Assembly (NCBI GenBank): GCA_902773265.1
Contig: CACYDZ010000091.1
Coordinates: 1 to 9,146 of the forward strand
Direction of reading: 5' to 3'
DNA from: an uncultured Ruminococcus sp.
Lineage (GTDB): Bacteria; Bacillota; Clostridia; Oscillospirales; Acutalibacteraceae
DNA: 9,146 nt
Shown: positions 1 to 6,526 of the stretch, in pieces
Position numbering within the stretch: the first letter of the stretch is position 1
Layout of the letters: every line of letters starts with the position of its first letter
Notes under the pieces: generated by a model
The model's input: only the letters and a program-made list of their open reading frames with translations
Told to the model about the DNA's origin: nothing
The model's database searches: none
Position numbers and translations under genes: made by a program

Positions 1-282
1 GCAATCATTGACGAAATCCAGAAAGCCAGAACGGAATATGATGCAGTTATCATCAATCCCGGAGCATTTACGCATTACAGCTATGCGATTCATGATGCTA
101 TCAAGGGTGTGAATATTCCTTTTGTGGAAGTGCATATGTCCAATATTCATCAGCGTGAAGAGTTTCGCCATAAATCTGTTACCGCACCCGCCTGTGTCGG
201 ACAGATTGCAGGATTTGGAGCATACGGTTACAAAATGGCACTGGATTTTTTGATGAACAATGATACGGAGCGTAAATCATGA
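1..282 (+). CDS. aroQ: 3-dehydroquinate dehydratase, type II (3' part only)
   Basis: The C-terminal 93 residues of a type II dehydroquinase; the start lies outside the window. The enzyme removes water from 3-dehydroquinate to give 3-dehydroshikimate, the third step of the cytoplasmic shikimate pathway to aromatic amino acids. Visible family motifs are [16 protein letters not shown] (window residues 18-33) and [16 protein letters not shown], which carry the conserved substrate-binding Asn/His and the catalytic His-containing loop, followed by the usual [12 protein letters not shown]-terminal helix. The N-terminal part with the catalytic Tyr and the flexible loop is not in the window, so its integrity cannot be judged. 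The TGA stop overlaps the ATG of the next gene (ATGA), indicating co-transcription and translational coupling. An aroQ / M24 peptidase / efp order is common in Firmicutes. Confidence 0.95.
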   Translation, partial: AIIDEIQKARTEYDAVIINPGAFTHYSYAIHDAIKGVNIPFVEVHMSNIHQREEFRHKSVTAPACVGQIAGFGAYGYKMALDFLMNNDTERKS

Positions 283-1352
283 ACGGAAAAATAAACTGTT
301 TACAGAAAAATCTGGCAGAATACGAAGCCTTTCTGATTACTTCAGATGTCAACCGTTTTTATTTTACAGAATTTTCCTCATCAGCAGGGGCAGTGTTTAT
401 TACGAAACACAATGCTTATTTATTGGTAGATTTCCGCTATGGGGAATCCGCACAGAAACAGGTGAAATCCTGTAAGGTAGTTGTTTTTCAGCGACTGACA
501 GAAAGTATCAAAGCTATTTGTCAGGAAGAAAACATTCATGAAATTCTTGTCGAACACAATAACATGACCTTATCGATATCAGGATATTATCAGACAGAAT
601 TTCAGAAATTTGGAGTAATACTTTCTCAGCGGAATATTCTTGACGACTTAATCAATGATTTGCGTATTGTCAAATCGTCAGACGAGATTGACAAGATAAA
701 AACTGCACAAAAAATCACCGAACAAGCCTATCTGGAAGTACTCAATTATGTCAAAGCGGGAGTAACTGAAAGAAGAATTGCACTTGAACTGGAATATTTG
801 ATGCGAAAGAAAGGAGCAGACGGGATATCTTTTGACCTGATAACCATATCAGGCAAAAACACCTCTTTGCCACATGGTGTACCAAGTGATAGCATCATAC
901 AGGAGGGCGATTTTTTCCTCAGTGACATAGGAGCAATCTATTGTGGTTATCACAGTGACATGACAAGAACGGTTGCCGTACATCATGCCACAGACGAAAT
1001 GTATAAAATCTATGACATTGTTGCAGAAGCACAGACAAAAGCACTTTCCAAGATAAAAGCAGGAATAACGGCAGGTCTGATTGACAGTACCGCCAGAAAT
1101 ATCATTGAAAAGGCAGGTTATGGAGAATATTTCGGTCATGCCACAGGACACGGCGTAGGACTGGATATTCACGAACAACCCAGAGTATACAAGACGGATA
1201 CGACTGTTTTGCAACAAGGCATGGTGATTACTGTTGAGCCGGGAATATATTTACCTGACAAATTCGGGGTAAGGATAGAAGATATGGCAGCAGTTACCGA
1301 AAGCGGTTATGACAATTTTGCGGGTATTGATAAATCATTAATCATTATCTGA
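279..1352 (+). CDS. M24-family Xaa-Pro peptidase (aminopeptidase P / prolidase-like)
   Basis: A 357-residue dimetal peptidase expected to cleave peptide bonds next to proline in the cytoplasm. Residues about 1-125 form a creatinase-type N-terminal domain and about 130-350 the pita-bread catalytic domain. All five metal ligands are visible: D216 and D227 ([17 protein letters not shown]), H291 ([16 protein letters not shown]), E320 (VEPGIY) and E334 (RIEDM). The 11- and 14-residue spacings fit prolidases, and H287 and H298 match the conserved accessory histidines. Length is normal for the compact Firmicute branch, as in B. subtilis YqhT. The ATG at 279 overlaps the aroQ stop and has GGAG at 267-270, eight bases upstream. 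Family and catalytic competence are clear; whether it acts on dipeptides (prolidase) or longer peptides (aminopeptidase P) cannot be told from sequence. efp next door makes proline-rich translation a thematic link only. Confidence 0.93.
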   Translation: MNGKINCLQKNLAEYEAFLITSDVNRFYFTEFSSSAGAVFITKHNAYLLVDFRYGESAQKQVKSCKVVVFQRLTESIKAICQEENIHEILVEHNNMTLSISGYYQTEFQKFGVILSQRNILDDLINDLRIVKSSDEIDKIKTAQKITEQAYLEVLNYVKAGVTERRIALELEYLMRKKGADGISFDLITISGKNTSLPHGVPSDSIIQEGDFFLSDIGAIYCGYHSDMTRTVAVHHATDEMYKIYDIVAEAQTKALSKIKAGITAGLIDSTARNIIEKAGYGEYFGHATGHGVGLDIHEQPRVYKTDTTVLQQGMVITVEPGIYLPDKFGVRIEDMAAVTESGYDNFAGIDKSLIII

Positions 1353-1384
1353 AATATTAAATTATCGTTAATTTTGAAAATTGG

Positions 1385-1413
1385 TTGCAATTCAGCAGAA
1401 AATTATGTATAAT
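1385..1413 (+). promoter_or_regulatory. sigma-A-type promoter of efp
   Basis: TTGCAA at 1385-1390 and a perfect TATAAT at 1408-1413 are separated by exactly 17 bases. This lies in the 118-base gap between the peptidase and efp and would start transcription near 1420, leaving a leader of about 50 bases with AGGAGG at 1455-1460. efp therefore probably has its own promoter in addition to any read-through from aroQ and the peptidase gene; I see no terminator between them. Confidence 0.75.
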
Positions 1414-1470
1414 ATAGAAGTGTTGTTTATGCGAATACAGACATTAAAATTATCAGGAGGATAAAAAATT

Positions 1471-2028
1471 ATGATTACAGCAGGAGATTTCAGAAACGGT
1501 GTTACTTTTGAAATGGACGGACAAGTTGTATCCATCATTGAATTTCAGCATGTAAAACCGGGAAAAGGTGCAGCATTTGTCAGAACAAAAATCAGAAATG
1601 TCATTACAGGTGCAGTAGTAGAAAAGACATTCAACCCTACCGAAAAATTCCCCACAGCTTTCATTGAGAGAAAAGACATGGAATATCTTTACGAAGACGG
1701 TGACCTTTACTACTTCATGGATACCGAAACTTATGAACAGTTGCCTATCGGTAAAGATGTATTGGGAAGTAACTTCAAATTTGTCAAAGAGAACATGGTT
1801 TGTAAAGTTCTTTCTTATAAGGGCAATGTATTCGGTGTAGAACCGCCTACATTTGTCGTCCTTCAGGTTACACAAACAGAACCCGGTGTAAAAGGTGATA
1901 CAGCAACTAATGTTACCAAACCCGCTACACTGGAAACAGGTGCTGAAATCAAAGTGCCTATCTTTATCAACGAAGGCGATTCCATTCAAATTGACACTCG
2001 TACAGGCGAATATATGTCAAGAGCGTAA
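1471..2028 (+). CDS. efp: Translation elongation factor P
   Basis: A 185-residue EF-P, the usual length. It binds ribosomes stalled at polyproline stretches between the P and E sites and promotes peptide bond formation. The KOW-like N-terminal domain carries the tip loop [10 protein letters not shown], with the potentially modified lysine at K32, the position that carries 5-aminopentanol in B. subtilis. The C-terminal OB-fold domain ends with the family signature [17 protein letters not shown]. The start is well fixed: AGGAGG at 1455-1460 lies 10 bases before the ATG. It sits behind a near-consensus promoter, and no terminator separates it from the acidic protein gene 81 bases downstream, so the two are probably co-transcribed. 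A modification enzyme for K32 is not encoded in the window. Confidence 0.97.
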   Translation: MITAGDFRNGVTFEMDGQVVSIIEFQHVKPGKGAAFVRTKIRNVITGAVVEKTFNPTEKFPTAFIERKDMEYLYEDGDLYYFMDTETYEQLPIGKDVLGSNFKFVKENMVCKVLSYKGNVFGVEPPTFVVLQVTQTEPGVKGDTATNVTKPATLETGAEIKVPIFINEGDSIQIDTRTGEYMSRA

Positions 2029-2109
2029 CGATATAAATGCTTGATTCATAATTAACAAAGCGTTTTTTGATACAGATATCTGCGATTAGTTATACAAGGA
2101 GAAATTATT

Positions 2110-2664
2110 ATGAACTTAAAAGAAAAGGTTGCTTATCTCAAAGGACTTTCAGACGGTTTAAAGCTGGACGAGAAAAAAGACGAGGTAAAAGTTATCAATG
2201 CAATGATGGACTTGCTGAGTGATATGGCAGAACAAATTACCGACACCAACGACAAAGTTGACGGATTGGCATATACAGTAGAATCCATAGATGATGAGCT
2301 TGCTGATTTGGAAGAAGCTGTTTACGAAGATGAAGACGATGAAGAATGTTGCTGTTGTGATGATGAAGATGATGACTATGAAAAATATTATCATCATAAA
2401 GGACATCGTCATCACCATCATGATTGTGACGATGAATGTTGTTGTGAAGATGAAGATGTTTTATACGAAGTAACTTGTCCGACTTGCGGAGAGAAGCTGA
2501 CAGTTGATGAAGAAGAGTTGTTGTGTGGGGAAACTGAGTGTCCGAATTGTGGAGAATTTCTGGAATTTGATTTCAGTTTTCTTGATGACAATGACGAGGA
2601 CGAAGAAAAAAAATCTGAGGACAAAACAACAGACGAATCCATAGAAGAAGATACCGAAGAATAA
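2110..2664 (+). CDS. Acidic Cys/His-rich protein with CD1247-like N-terminal domain and C-terminal zinc ribbon
   Basis: A 184-residue, very acidic protein of unknown function. Residues 1-72 are helical and heptad-like (MNLKEKVAYLKGL...), resembling the clostridial CD1247 N-terminal domain family. Residues 73-116 are low-complexity Asp/Glu with metal-ligand clusters: four consecutive Cys at 80-83, His at 95, 96, 99 and 101-104, and Cys at 106 and 110-112. Residues 119-153 form a zinc ribbon with CPTC at 123-126, C139 and ECPNC (C144, C147). Residues 154-184 are again acidic. There is no signal peptide or membrane segment, so it should be cytoplasmic. AAGGAGA at 2096-2102 fixes the ATG. It lies between efp and a strong terminator and is probably expressed with efp. 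The ribbon suggests a structural zinc; the central cluster could bind further metal, but no activity can be assigned. Confidence 0.85.
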   Translation: MNLKEKVAYLKGLSDGLKLDEKKDEVKVINAMMDLLSDMAEQITDTNDKVDGLAYTVESIDDELADLEEAVYEDEDDEECCCCDDEDDDYEKYYHHKGHRHHHHDCDDECCCEDEDVLYEVTCPTCGEKLTVDEEELLCGETECPNCGEFLEFDFSFLDDNDEDEEKKSEDKTTDESIEEDTEE

Positions 2665-2685
2665 TCTTATTTTTCATTATTCAGT

Positions 2686-2722
2686 AAAATCCTGACAGTG
2701 TAAAACACCGTCAGGATTTTTT
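2686..2722 (+). terminator. Rho-independent terminator of the efp unit
   Basis: Arms 2686-2700 and 2706-2720 form a 15-bp stem with one A/C mismatch around a 5-base loop (TAAAA). The right arm runs into six consecutive T (2717-2722). It starts 22 bases after the stop of the Cys/His-rich protein gene and closes the efp transcription unit. An A-run at the left arm makes weak activity on the other strand possible. Confidence 0.9.
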
Positions 2723-2774
2723 AGGAGAAAATTATAGTGACGCAATAAAAATTTTTATAGAAGAAATTTTACAG

Positions 2775-2796
2775 TGACAGATATTGTTATATGTCA
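2775..2796. repeat. Imperfect palindrome upstream of trmN6 promoter
   Basis: TGACA at 2775-2779 pairs with TGTCA at 2792-2796, and ATA pairs with TAT inside it after one mismatch, leaving a TTGT centre. It lies in the 150-base non-coding stretch between the efp terminator and the trmN6 promoter, about 55 bases upstream of the -35 box. It could be a protein-binding site, but it is short and lies in AT-rich DNA, so chance is a real alternative. Confidence 0.25.
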
Positions 2797-2850
2797 TTTA
2801 CGGATTATTTTAAAGAAATTTTATCTATGTATTCTGGCAAAATCATGGTG

Positions 2851-2879
2851 TTGAAATTTAGGATTAATAATGTTATAAT
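2851..2879 (+). promoter_or_regulatory. Extended -10 promoter of trmN6-rsmI-folC
   Basis: TTGAAA at 2851-2856, a 17-base spacer and a perfect TATAAT at 2874-2879 preceded by TG plus one base (2871-2873) make a near-ideal vegetative promoter. The start of transcription is expected near 2886. That is almost on top of the upstream ATG at 2889 and argues against that ATG being the trmN6 start. Confidence 0.8.
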
Positions 2880-2902
2880 AAACACTTAATGTCAGAGATA
2901 AA

Positions 2903-2907
2903 GGGAG
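2903..2907 (+). promoter_or_regulatory. Ribosome binding site that selects the TTG start of trmN6
   Basis: GGGAG at 2903-2907 is the only Shine-Dalgarno-like sequence near the beginning of trmN6. It lies 11 bases before the in-frame TTG at 2919. The in-frame ATG at 2889 has no Shine-Dalgarno sequence and would sit about three bases from the predicted transcript end. Confidence 0.6.
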
Positions 2908-2918
2908 TGGTTGTTATT

Positions 2919-3653
2919 TTGCTGAAAGAGAATGAAGAATTACAACCGTTGGGCAACGGTTTACAAGTGATAGTCAGTAAACAGCACCATTTTTTTACAG
3001 ATACAATATTGCTGGCGGATTTTTCAAAACCGAAAAAACATGAAACAGCGGTGGAGTTAGGTACAGGTTGCGGAACCATTCCGCTTTTGTGGAACAGGGA
3101 GAATGCTCATATACATACTTATGCCGTAGAAATTCAGGAAAACGCTGTTGACATGGCAAGACGAAGTGTGATGTTAAATCATCTAAGTGAAAAGATTACT
3201 GTCATTCATGAAGACTTACGCTGTCTGAAAGGCAGATTACCCATAGTGAATTGTGATGTTGTGGTATGCAATCCGCCGTACAAACCGCTTGGAACAGGAC
3301 TTGTCAGCAGTGATGGTTCTCATGCGATTATCCGACATGAGAACACCTGTACAATAGATGATGTTCTTAAAAGTGCGTCTGTACTGTTACGGTTCGGGGG
3401 ACGATTTTGTCTTTGTCAGCGACCCGAACGGCTTACCGATACACTTATCTGTATGAGGAAATACCATATTGAACCCAAACGCTTACGCATGGTACAGCAA
3501 CGCTATCATAAACCGCCCAAACTTTTTCTGATAGAGGGCAAGCGTGGTGGGAAAGATGGTGGTTTGAATGTGTTGCCGACACTCTTTATTGAAAAGGAGA
3601 ACGGAGATTTTTCAGAAGAGATGTTACAGATTTACGGAACTTTTAAGGAGTGA
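2919..3653 (+). CDS. trmN6: tRNA1(Val) (adenine-37 N6)-methyltransferase-like protein (TrmN6/YabB)
   Basis: A class I, SAM-dependent methyltransferase of 244 residues from the TTG at 2919, or 254 from the ATG at 2889. The family methylates N6 of adenine 37 in tRNA-Val. The SAM-binding motif I is AVELGTGCGTIPLLW (E46-G52, TTG numbering) and the amino-methyltransferase motif IV is NPPY at 118-121. The segment FFTDTILLADF near residue 26 is typical of YabB-type proteins. I prefer the TTG start because the protein then begins MLKENEELQPLGNGL, as relatives do, and because of the promoter and ribosome-binding-site positions. The TGA stop is six bases before the rsmI start, and the Shine-Dalgarno of rsmI lies over its last codons. 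A trmN6/rsmI pairing is common in Firmicutes. The exact target base is inferred from family. Confidence 0.88.
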   Translation: MLKENEELQPLGNGLQVIVSKQHHFFTDTILLADFSKPKKHETAVELGTGCGTIPLLWNRENAHIHTYAVEIQENAVDMARRSVMLNHLSEKITVIHEDLRCLKGRLPIVNCDVVVCNPPYKPLGTGLVSSDGSHAIIRHENTCTIDDVLKSASVLLRFGGRFCLCQRPERLTDTLICMRKYHIEPKRLRMVQQRYHKPPKLFLIEGKRGGKDGGLNVLPTLFIEKENGDFSEEMLQIYGTFKE

Positions 3654-3659
3654 TAGCAG

Positions 3660-4508
3660 TTGTCAGGAATTTTGTATGTTGTGGGAACGCCCATAGGCAA
3701 TCTGGGAGATATGTCACCGAGAGCGGCAGAAACTTTGCAGAAAGCAGATTTTCTGGCAGTGGAAGATACCCGTGTCACAGTAAAGCTACTCAACCATTTC
3801 GGGATAAAAAAAAGCATGGTTAGTTATTTTGAACACAACAAATTCATTCGAGGGGAAATGATTTGTCAACGCATTTTAAGTGGTGAGAATTGTGCGATTG
3901 TCACTGATGCAGGTATGCCATGTATTTCTGACCCGGGAGAAATGCTGGTCAGACAATGTTATGATAATAATATAAAAGTAGTTGTTGTACCCGGTGCAAG
4001 TGCGGTTGTGTCCGCTTTAGCTATTTCAGGACTTCCGACAGGGCGTTTCACTTTTGAAGGGTTTCTTAGTGTTGACAAGAAAGAACGCCGTACCCATCTG
4101 GAAGAAGTCAGAAATGAAAAGAGAACGATGGTTTTTTATGAAGCACCTCACAAACTGAACGCTACTCTCAAAGATATGTTCAATACTTTCGGAGAAAGGA
4201 AGATTGCGATTGTCAGGGAACTGACAAAAATTCACGAAGAAGTTATCCGTACTACTTTACAAAGAGCTGTCAATGATTATGCCGAAAATCTTCTGAAAGG
4301 AGAAATCGTGCTGGTAATTGAGGGAGCAAAACCGTCTGATGAAGCTGTTTTTACAGTAGAAGAAGCCGTCATGATGGCAAAAAATCTTGTCACAACCGAG
4401 AATATTTCCTTAAGTGAGGCTTGCCGGATTATTGCAAAACAGACAGGTCTGAAAAAGAATATAATTTATAAAAATATCGTAGAAAGAGATGATAGCAGTG
4501 AATTATAA
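3660..4508 (+). CDS. rsmI: 16S rRNA (cytidine1402-2'-O)-methyltransferase
   Basis: A 282-residue member of the tetrapyrrole-methylase-fold family that 2'-O-methylates C1402 of 16S rRNA in the decoding centre. Signatures in order are VVGTPIGNLGDM (7-18), AVEDTR (33-38), SYFEHNK, the SAM-site loop VTDAGMPCISDPG (from V81), VPGASAVVSALAISGLPTG (around P111) and FEGFL. The C-terminal part, from about residue 220, is the small helical domain usual in RsmI. Translation starts at TTG 3660, with AAGGAG at 3645-3650 nine bases upstream; no better start is available and the N-terminus matches the family. It overlaps the start of folC by 11 bases. Length and motifs are normal and I see no defect. Confidence 0.96.
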   Translation: MSGILYVVGTPIGNLGDMSPRAAETLQKADFLAVEDTRVTVKLLNHFGIKKSMVSYFEHNKFIRGEMICQRILSGENCAIVTDAGMPCISDPGEMLVRQCYDNNIKVVVVPGASAVVSALAISGLPTGRFTFEGFLSVDKKERRTHLEEVRNEKRTMVFYEAPHKLNATLKDMFNTFGERKIAIVRELTKIHEEVIRTTLQRAVNDYAENLLKGEIVLVIEGAKPSDEAVFTVEEAVMMAKNLVTTENISLSEACRIIAKQTGLKKNIIYKNIVERDDSSEL

Positions 4509-5817
4509 TGAAGCATTAGCAAGAATCAATTCATTGATGTTGTTTGGTTCCCGACCGGGACTTGACCGTATTTTAAAATTTCTGGATTTGTTGGGAAATC
4601 CTCAGGAAAAGTTACAGTTTGTACATATTGCAGGAACGAACGGTAAAGGGTCTACCAGTAAAATGATATCGTCAGTTCTCAAAGAAAGCGGTTACCGTAC
4701 AGGGTTATTCATTTCCCCGTATGTGATTGATTTCCGTGAAAGAATGCAGATTAACGGAGAAATGATTGACAAAAAGACGCTTGCCGAATATGTCACAAAG
4801 ACTTACCCGATTATCGAAAAACTGAAAGCAGACGGTATTATTATCACCGAATTTGAATATATCACCGCACTGGCATTTCTGTGGTATGCCGACAGCCGAT
4901 GTGACATTGTTGTTTTGGAAACGGGTATGGGAGGTTTACTGGACAGTACCAATGTAGTGAACAATACGCTTGTATCAGTTATCACTTCCATAAGTCATGA
5001 CCACACCGCTATATTAGGTAATACGCTGGAAGAAATTGCTGTCCAGAAAGGCGGTATTATCAAACCGAACAGTAATACCGTGTATCACCGTCAGAATGAT
5101 ATTGCAGATACAGTCATATCTACGATTGCCAATCGGAAGAACAACACACTTTCTTATGCTGACATACTCCCTTTGGATATTCAGGAACAGACGATTGAAT
5201 ATACAAGATGTGAATATCATAATCTGCCTCTTACCATTCATTTTATTGGTTCTCATCAGATTAAAAATCTCAGACTTGCCTTGTCGGCACTGGAAATTCT
5301 GAAAGAGAAGTTCAATTTTGCGATTACCGATACTACTCTTACAAGTGGTCTGGCAAAAGCAGAGATGCCTGCCCGTCTGGAATTGATATGCAAATCTCCC
5401 GTTGTTCTCATAGATGGAGCTCACAATCCTGACGGTATGAATGCTCTTTCAGATGCTTTAAAAAAATATCTTCCCGGGAAAAAAATTGTTTGTATTATGG
5501 GTATGCTTAAAGACAAGGACAGCAATTCTTCTTTAGAATACCTTGACGGTCTGATTGACAGCGTTATCACACTTGAGCCTGACAATCCCCGTAAGCAGAC
5601 GAGAGATGAACTTGCCGAGAAGGCGGTAAAGTTTTTTGATAAAGTCTATCCTATGGAAAATTTTTCACAAGCGATTGATAAAGCCTTAGACATGGTTGGA
5701 GATGATGGAGCAGTTGTGGTATGCGGGTCATTATATCTTGCTTCGCAGTTAAGACCGCTGATAGTAAGATGTCTGAAAAAACGCAACAAAACGACCCTGA
5801 TTGACATTCAGGAATAA
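4498..5817 (+). CDS. folC: Folylpolyglutamate synthase / dihydrofolate synthase
   Basis: A Mur-ligase-type ATP-dependent enzyme of 439 residues (442 from the ATG at 4489). It adds glutamate to dihydropteroate and/or to folates, retaining them in the cytoplasm. The P-loop is GTNGKGST starting at G46 with K50. It is followed by GLFISPYVIDFRERMQING (folate site), SISHDHTAILGNTLEEIAVQ with the lysine-containing QKGG segment, and in the C-terminal domain DGAHNPDG (D306-G313) and GMLKDKD. I choose GTG 4498 because the protein then begins MNYNEALARI like its relatives and AAAGAG at 4483-4488 is correctly spaced. The ATG at 4489 directly abuts that sequence. The segment usually reading EKAGI reads QKGGI here, keeping the metal-site lysine. 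It is last in the trmN6-rsmI-folC unit. Which activity dominates cannot be read from sequence. Confidence 0.95.
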   Translation: MNYNEALARINSLMLFGSRPGLDRILKFLDLLGNPQEKLQFVHIAGTNGKGSTSKMISSVLKESGYRTGLFISPYVIDFRERMQINGEMIDKKTLAEYVTKTYPIIEKLKADGIIITEFEYITALAFLWYADSRCDIVVLETGMGGLLDSTNVVNNTLVSVITSISHDHTAILGNTLEEIAVQKGGIIKPNSNTVYHRQNDIADTVISTIANRKNNTLSYADILPLDIQEQTIEYTRCEYHNLPLTIHFIGSHQIKNLRLALSALEILKEKFNFAITDTTLTSGLAKAEMPARLELICKSPVVLIDGAHNPDGMNALSDALKKYLPGKKIVCIMGMLKDKDSNSSLEYLDGLIDSVITLEPDNPRKQTRDELAEKAVKFFDKVYPMENFSQAIDKALDMVGDDGAVVVCGSLYLASQLRPLIVRCLKKRNKTTLIDIQE

Positions 5818-5826
5818 TTAAAATTT

Positions 5827-5872
5827 TCATATTCTTTGTTGTAACATTGATAGCAAAGAATATGATTTTTTT
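5827..5872 (+). terminator. Rho-independent terminator after folC
   Basis: A perfect 12-bp stem is formed by TCATATTCTTTG at 5827-5838 and its complement at 5854-5865, with a 15-base loop, followed by T-runs from 5866 onwards. It starts 10 bases after the folC stop. The loop is larger than usual and the stem AT-rich, so efficiency may be moderate. The hairpins that follow may add to termination. Confidence 0.8.
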
Positions 5873-6035
5873 ATTTTTTCGGTGAATGGTTAAGGGCATT
5901 GCCCTTAACCATCTTATCAGGGGTGTTGCCCCTGAACCCCACAAACTTTTTGAAAAAAGTTTGACAAAAACTCTTCCGGCTCATTTCGTGCGGAGTGATT
6001 ATCAAACTGTCAGCTATGACAATGAAAAGTTTTGT

Positions 6036-6053
6036 CCACTTTTTCAAAAGTGG
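6036..6053. repeat. Inner hairpin of the right arm
   Basis: CCACTTTT at 6036-6043 and AAAAGTGG at 6046-6053 form a perfect 8-bp stem around TC. It is the right-arm counterpart of the hairpin at 5942-5963 and has the same T-run/A-run core. Neither has a following U-tract typical of a terminator; they are followed by ACAAAA on the strand on which the arms align. Confidence 0.6.
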
Positions 6054-6060
6054 TAGGGGT

Positions 6061-6081
6061 CAAGGGGACAAAGTCCCCTTG
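6061..6081. repeat. G-rich hairpin of the right arm
   Basis: CAAGGGGAC at 6061-6069 pairs perfectly with GTCCCCTTG at 6073-6081 around an AAA loop. Its left-arm counterpart at 5917-5935 keeps the four G-C pairs and the 5' CA but has a different upper stem. Both arms are followed by ACCCC when read inward. Confidence 0.65.
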
Positions 6082-6109
6082 TGGGATTTTAAAGGGCGAA
6101 GCCCTTTAA

Positions 6110-6196
6110 TCGGCTAAAAAATCCAAACAAAATTTGGAATGACACGCTTGAGTTGATAACATTGTTCTTAAATGGAAAGGAAGGTTATAGATAGTT
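6110..6196 (+). other. Leader region of the spoIIA operon, no clear promoter
   Basis: Between the hairpin element and spoIIAA I find a short inverted repeat (TCCAAA 6122-6127 with TTTGGA 6133-6138) and the ribosome binding region AAGGAAGG at 6177-6184. The best sigma-A-like match is weak: TTGGAA 6134-6139, 17 bases, TAACAT 6157-6162. In B. subtilis this operon is read by sigma-H; I do not see a convincing AGGA...GAAT pair at the right distance, although a GAAT occurs at 6137-6140. Confidence 0.3.
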
Positions 6197-6526
6197 ATGT
6201 ATGTTCAGACAGTTTTCGCAAAAGGAGATTTGACAGCCATGCTTGTGGGTGATATCGACCACCATACTGCACGGGAAATGCGTAAGGAGATTGACGCTCT
6301 TATAGAAAAACACCACCCTACTTTACTCAGACTGGATTTTTCCACTGTCGGATTTATGGACAGTTCAGGAATAGGATTAATCATGGGAAGATACCGTCTT
6401 ATGCACCTGATAGGGGGGAATGTGCTGGTGTGCAATGTGCCATCACATCTCAGAAGAATGATTGACCTTTCAGGGATAGGGTCACTCGGGATTTTGGAAT
6501 ATAAGGGAAAGGAAGTCCATCAATGA
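6197..6526 (+). CDS. spoIIAA: Anti-sigma F factor antagonist SpoIIAA
   Basis: A 109-residue STAS-domain protein. In its unphosphorylated form it binds SpoIIAB and frees sigma-F in the forespore; SpoIIAB phosphorylates it and SpoIIE dephosphorylates it. The phosphorylation loop reads FMDSSGIGLIMGRY, with S57 at the position of Ser58 of the B. subtilis protein. The preceding strand LLRLDFSTVGFM and the C-terminal helix SHLRRMIDLSGI fit the family, and the length is normal. The ATG at 6197 is preceded by AAGGAAGG at 6177-6184, 12 bases away, a rather long spacing, but stop codons in the leader exclude an earlier start. Its TGA overlaps the spoIIAB ATG, so the two are translationally coupled. SpoIIE is not encoded here. 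Confidence 0.95.
   Translation: MYVQTVFAKGDLTAMLVGDIDHHTAREMRKEIDALIEKHHPTLLRLDFSTVGFMDSSGIGLIMGRYRLMHLIGGNVLVCNVPSHLRRMIDLSGIGSLGILEYKGKEVHQ

Larger units (their letters stand above)
5886..6109. repeat. Non-coding element with two inverted arms of three hairpins each
   Basis: This fills most of the 379-base gene-free gap between folC and spoIIAA. Left arm: hairpin 5886-5912 (12-bp stem, 3-base loop), hairpin 5917-5935 (7-bp stem), AACCCC, hairpin 5942-5963 (10-bp stem, 2-base loop), then ACAAAAACTC. Right arm, read on the minus strand: hairpin 6109-6089 (9 bp, 3-base loop), hairpin 6081-6061 (9 bp, 3-base loop), ACCCC, hairpin 6053-6036 (8 bp, 2-base loop), then ACAAAACTTTTC. The order and the linkers match between arms while stem sequences differ, so the arms are diverged inverted copies. 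I see no convincing coding sequence. A MITE-like non-autonomous element or an intergenic palindromic repeat family fits best. Multicopy status cannot be tested in one window. Confidence 0.7.

Noticed and set aside
849..1217. Minus-strand open frame of 122 codons within the M24 peptidase gene
   Set aside because: It is antisense to a gene with a complete set of catalytic motifs and has no ribosome binding site or recognisable domain.
2067..2095. Possible promoter TTGATA-17-TTATAC before the Cys/His-rich gene
   Set aside because: The -10 abuts the Shine-Dalgarno at 2096-2102, so the transcript would start at or inside the ribosome binding site. Co-transcription with efp explains the gene better.
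2158..2642. Alternative-frame open frames on both strands within the Cys/His-rich gene
   Set aside because: They come from the repetitive GAT/GAA composition of the real gene, giving Met/Ile/Phe- or Ser-rich low-complexity peptides without ribosome binding sites.
5651..5944. Minus-strand open frame of 97 codons across the folC end and the hairpin element
   Set aside because: It is antisense to folC and then runs through a terminator and palindromic repeats; it has no ribosome binding site or recognisable domain.
5886..6109. CRISPR array or riboswitch as explanation of the hairpin-rich gap
   Set aside because: There are no regularly spaced direct repeats with unique spacers, and I recognise no known riboswitch core; the repeats are inverted hairpin modules.
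6134..6162. Possible spoIIA promoter TTGGAA-17-TAACAT
   Set aside because: Each box matches only four of six consensus bases, and the expected sigma-H-type boxes are not found; too weak to call as a feature.
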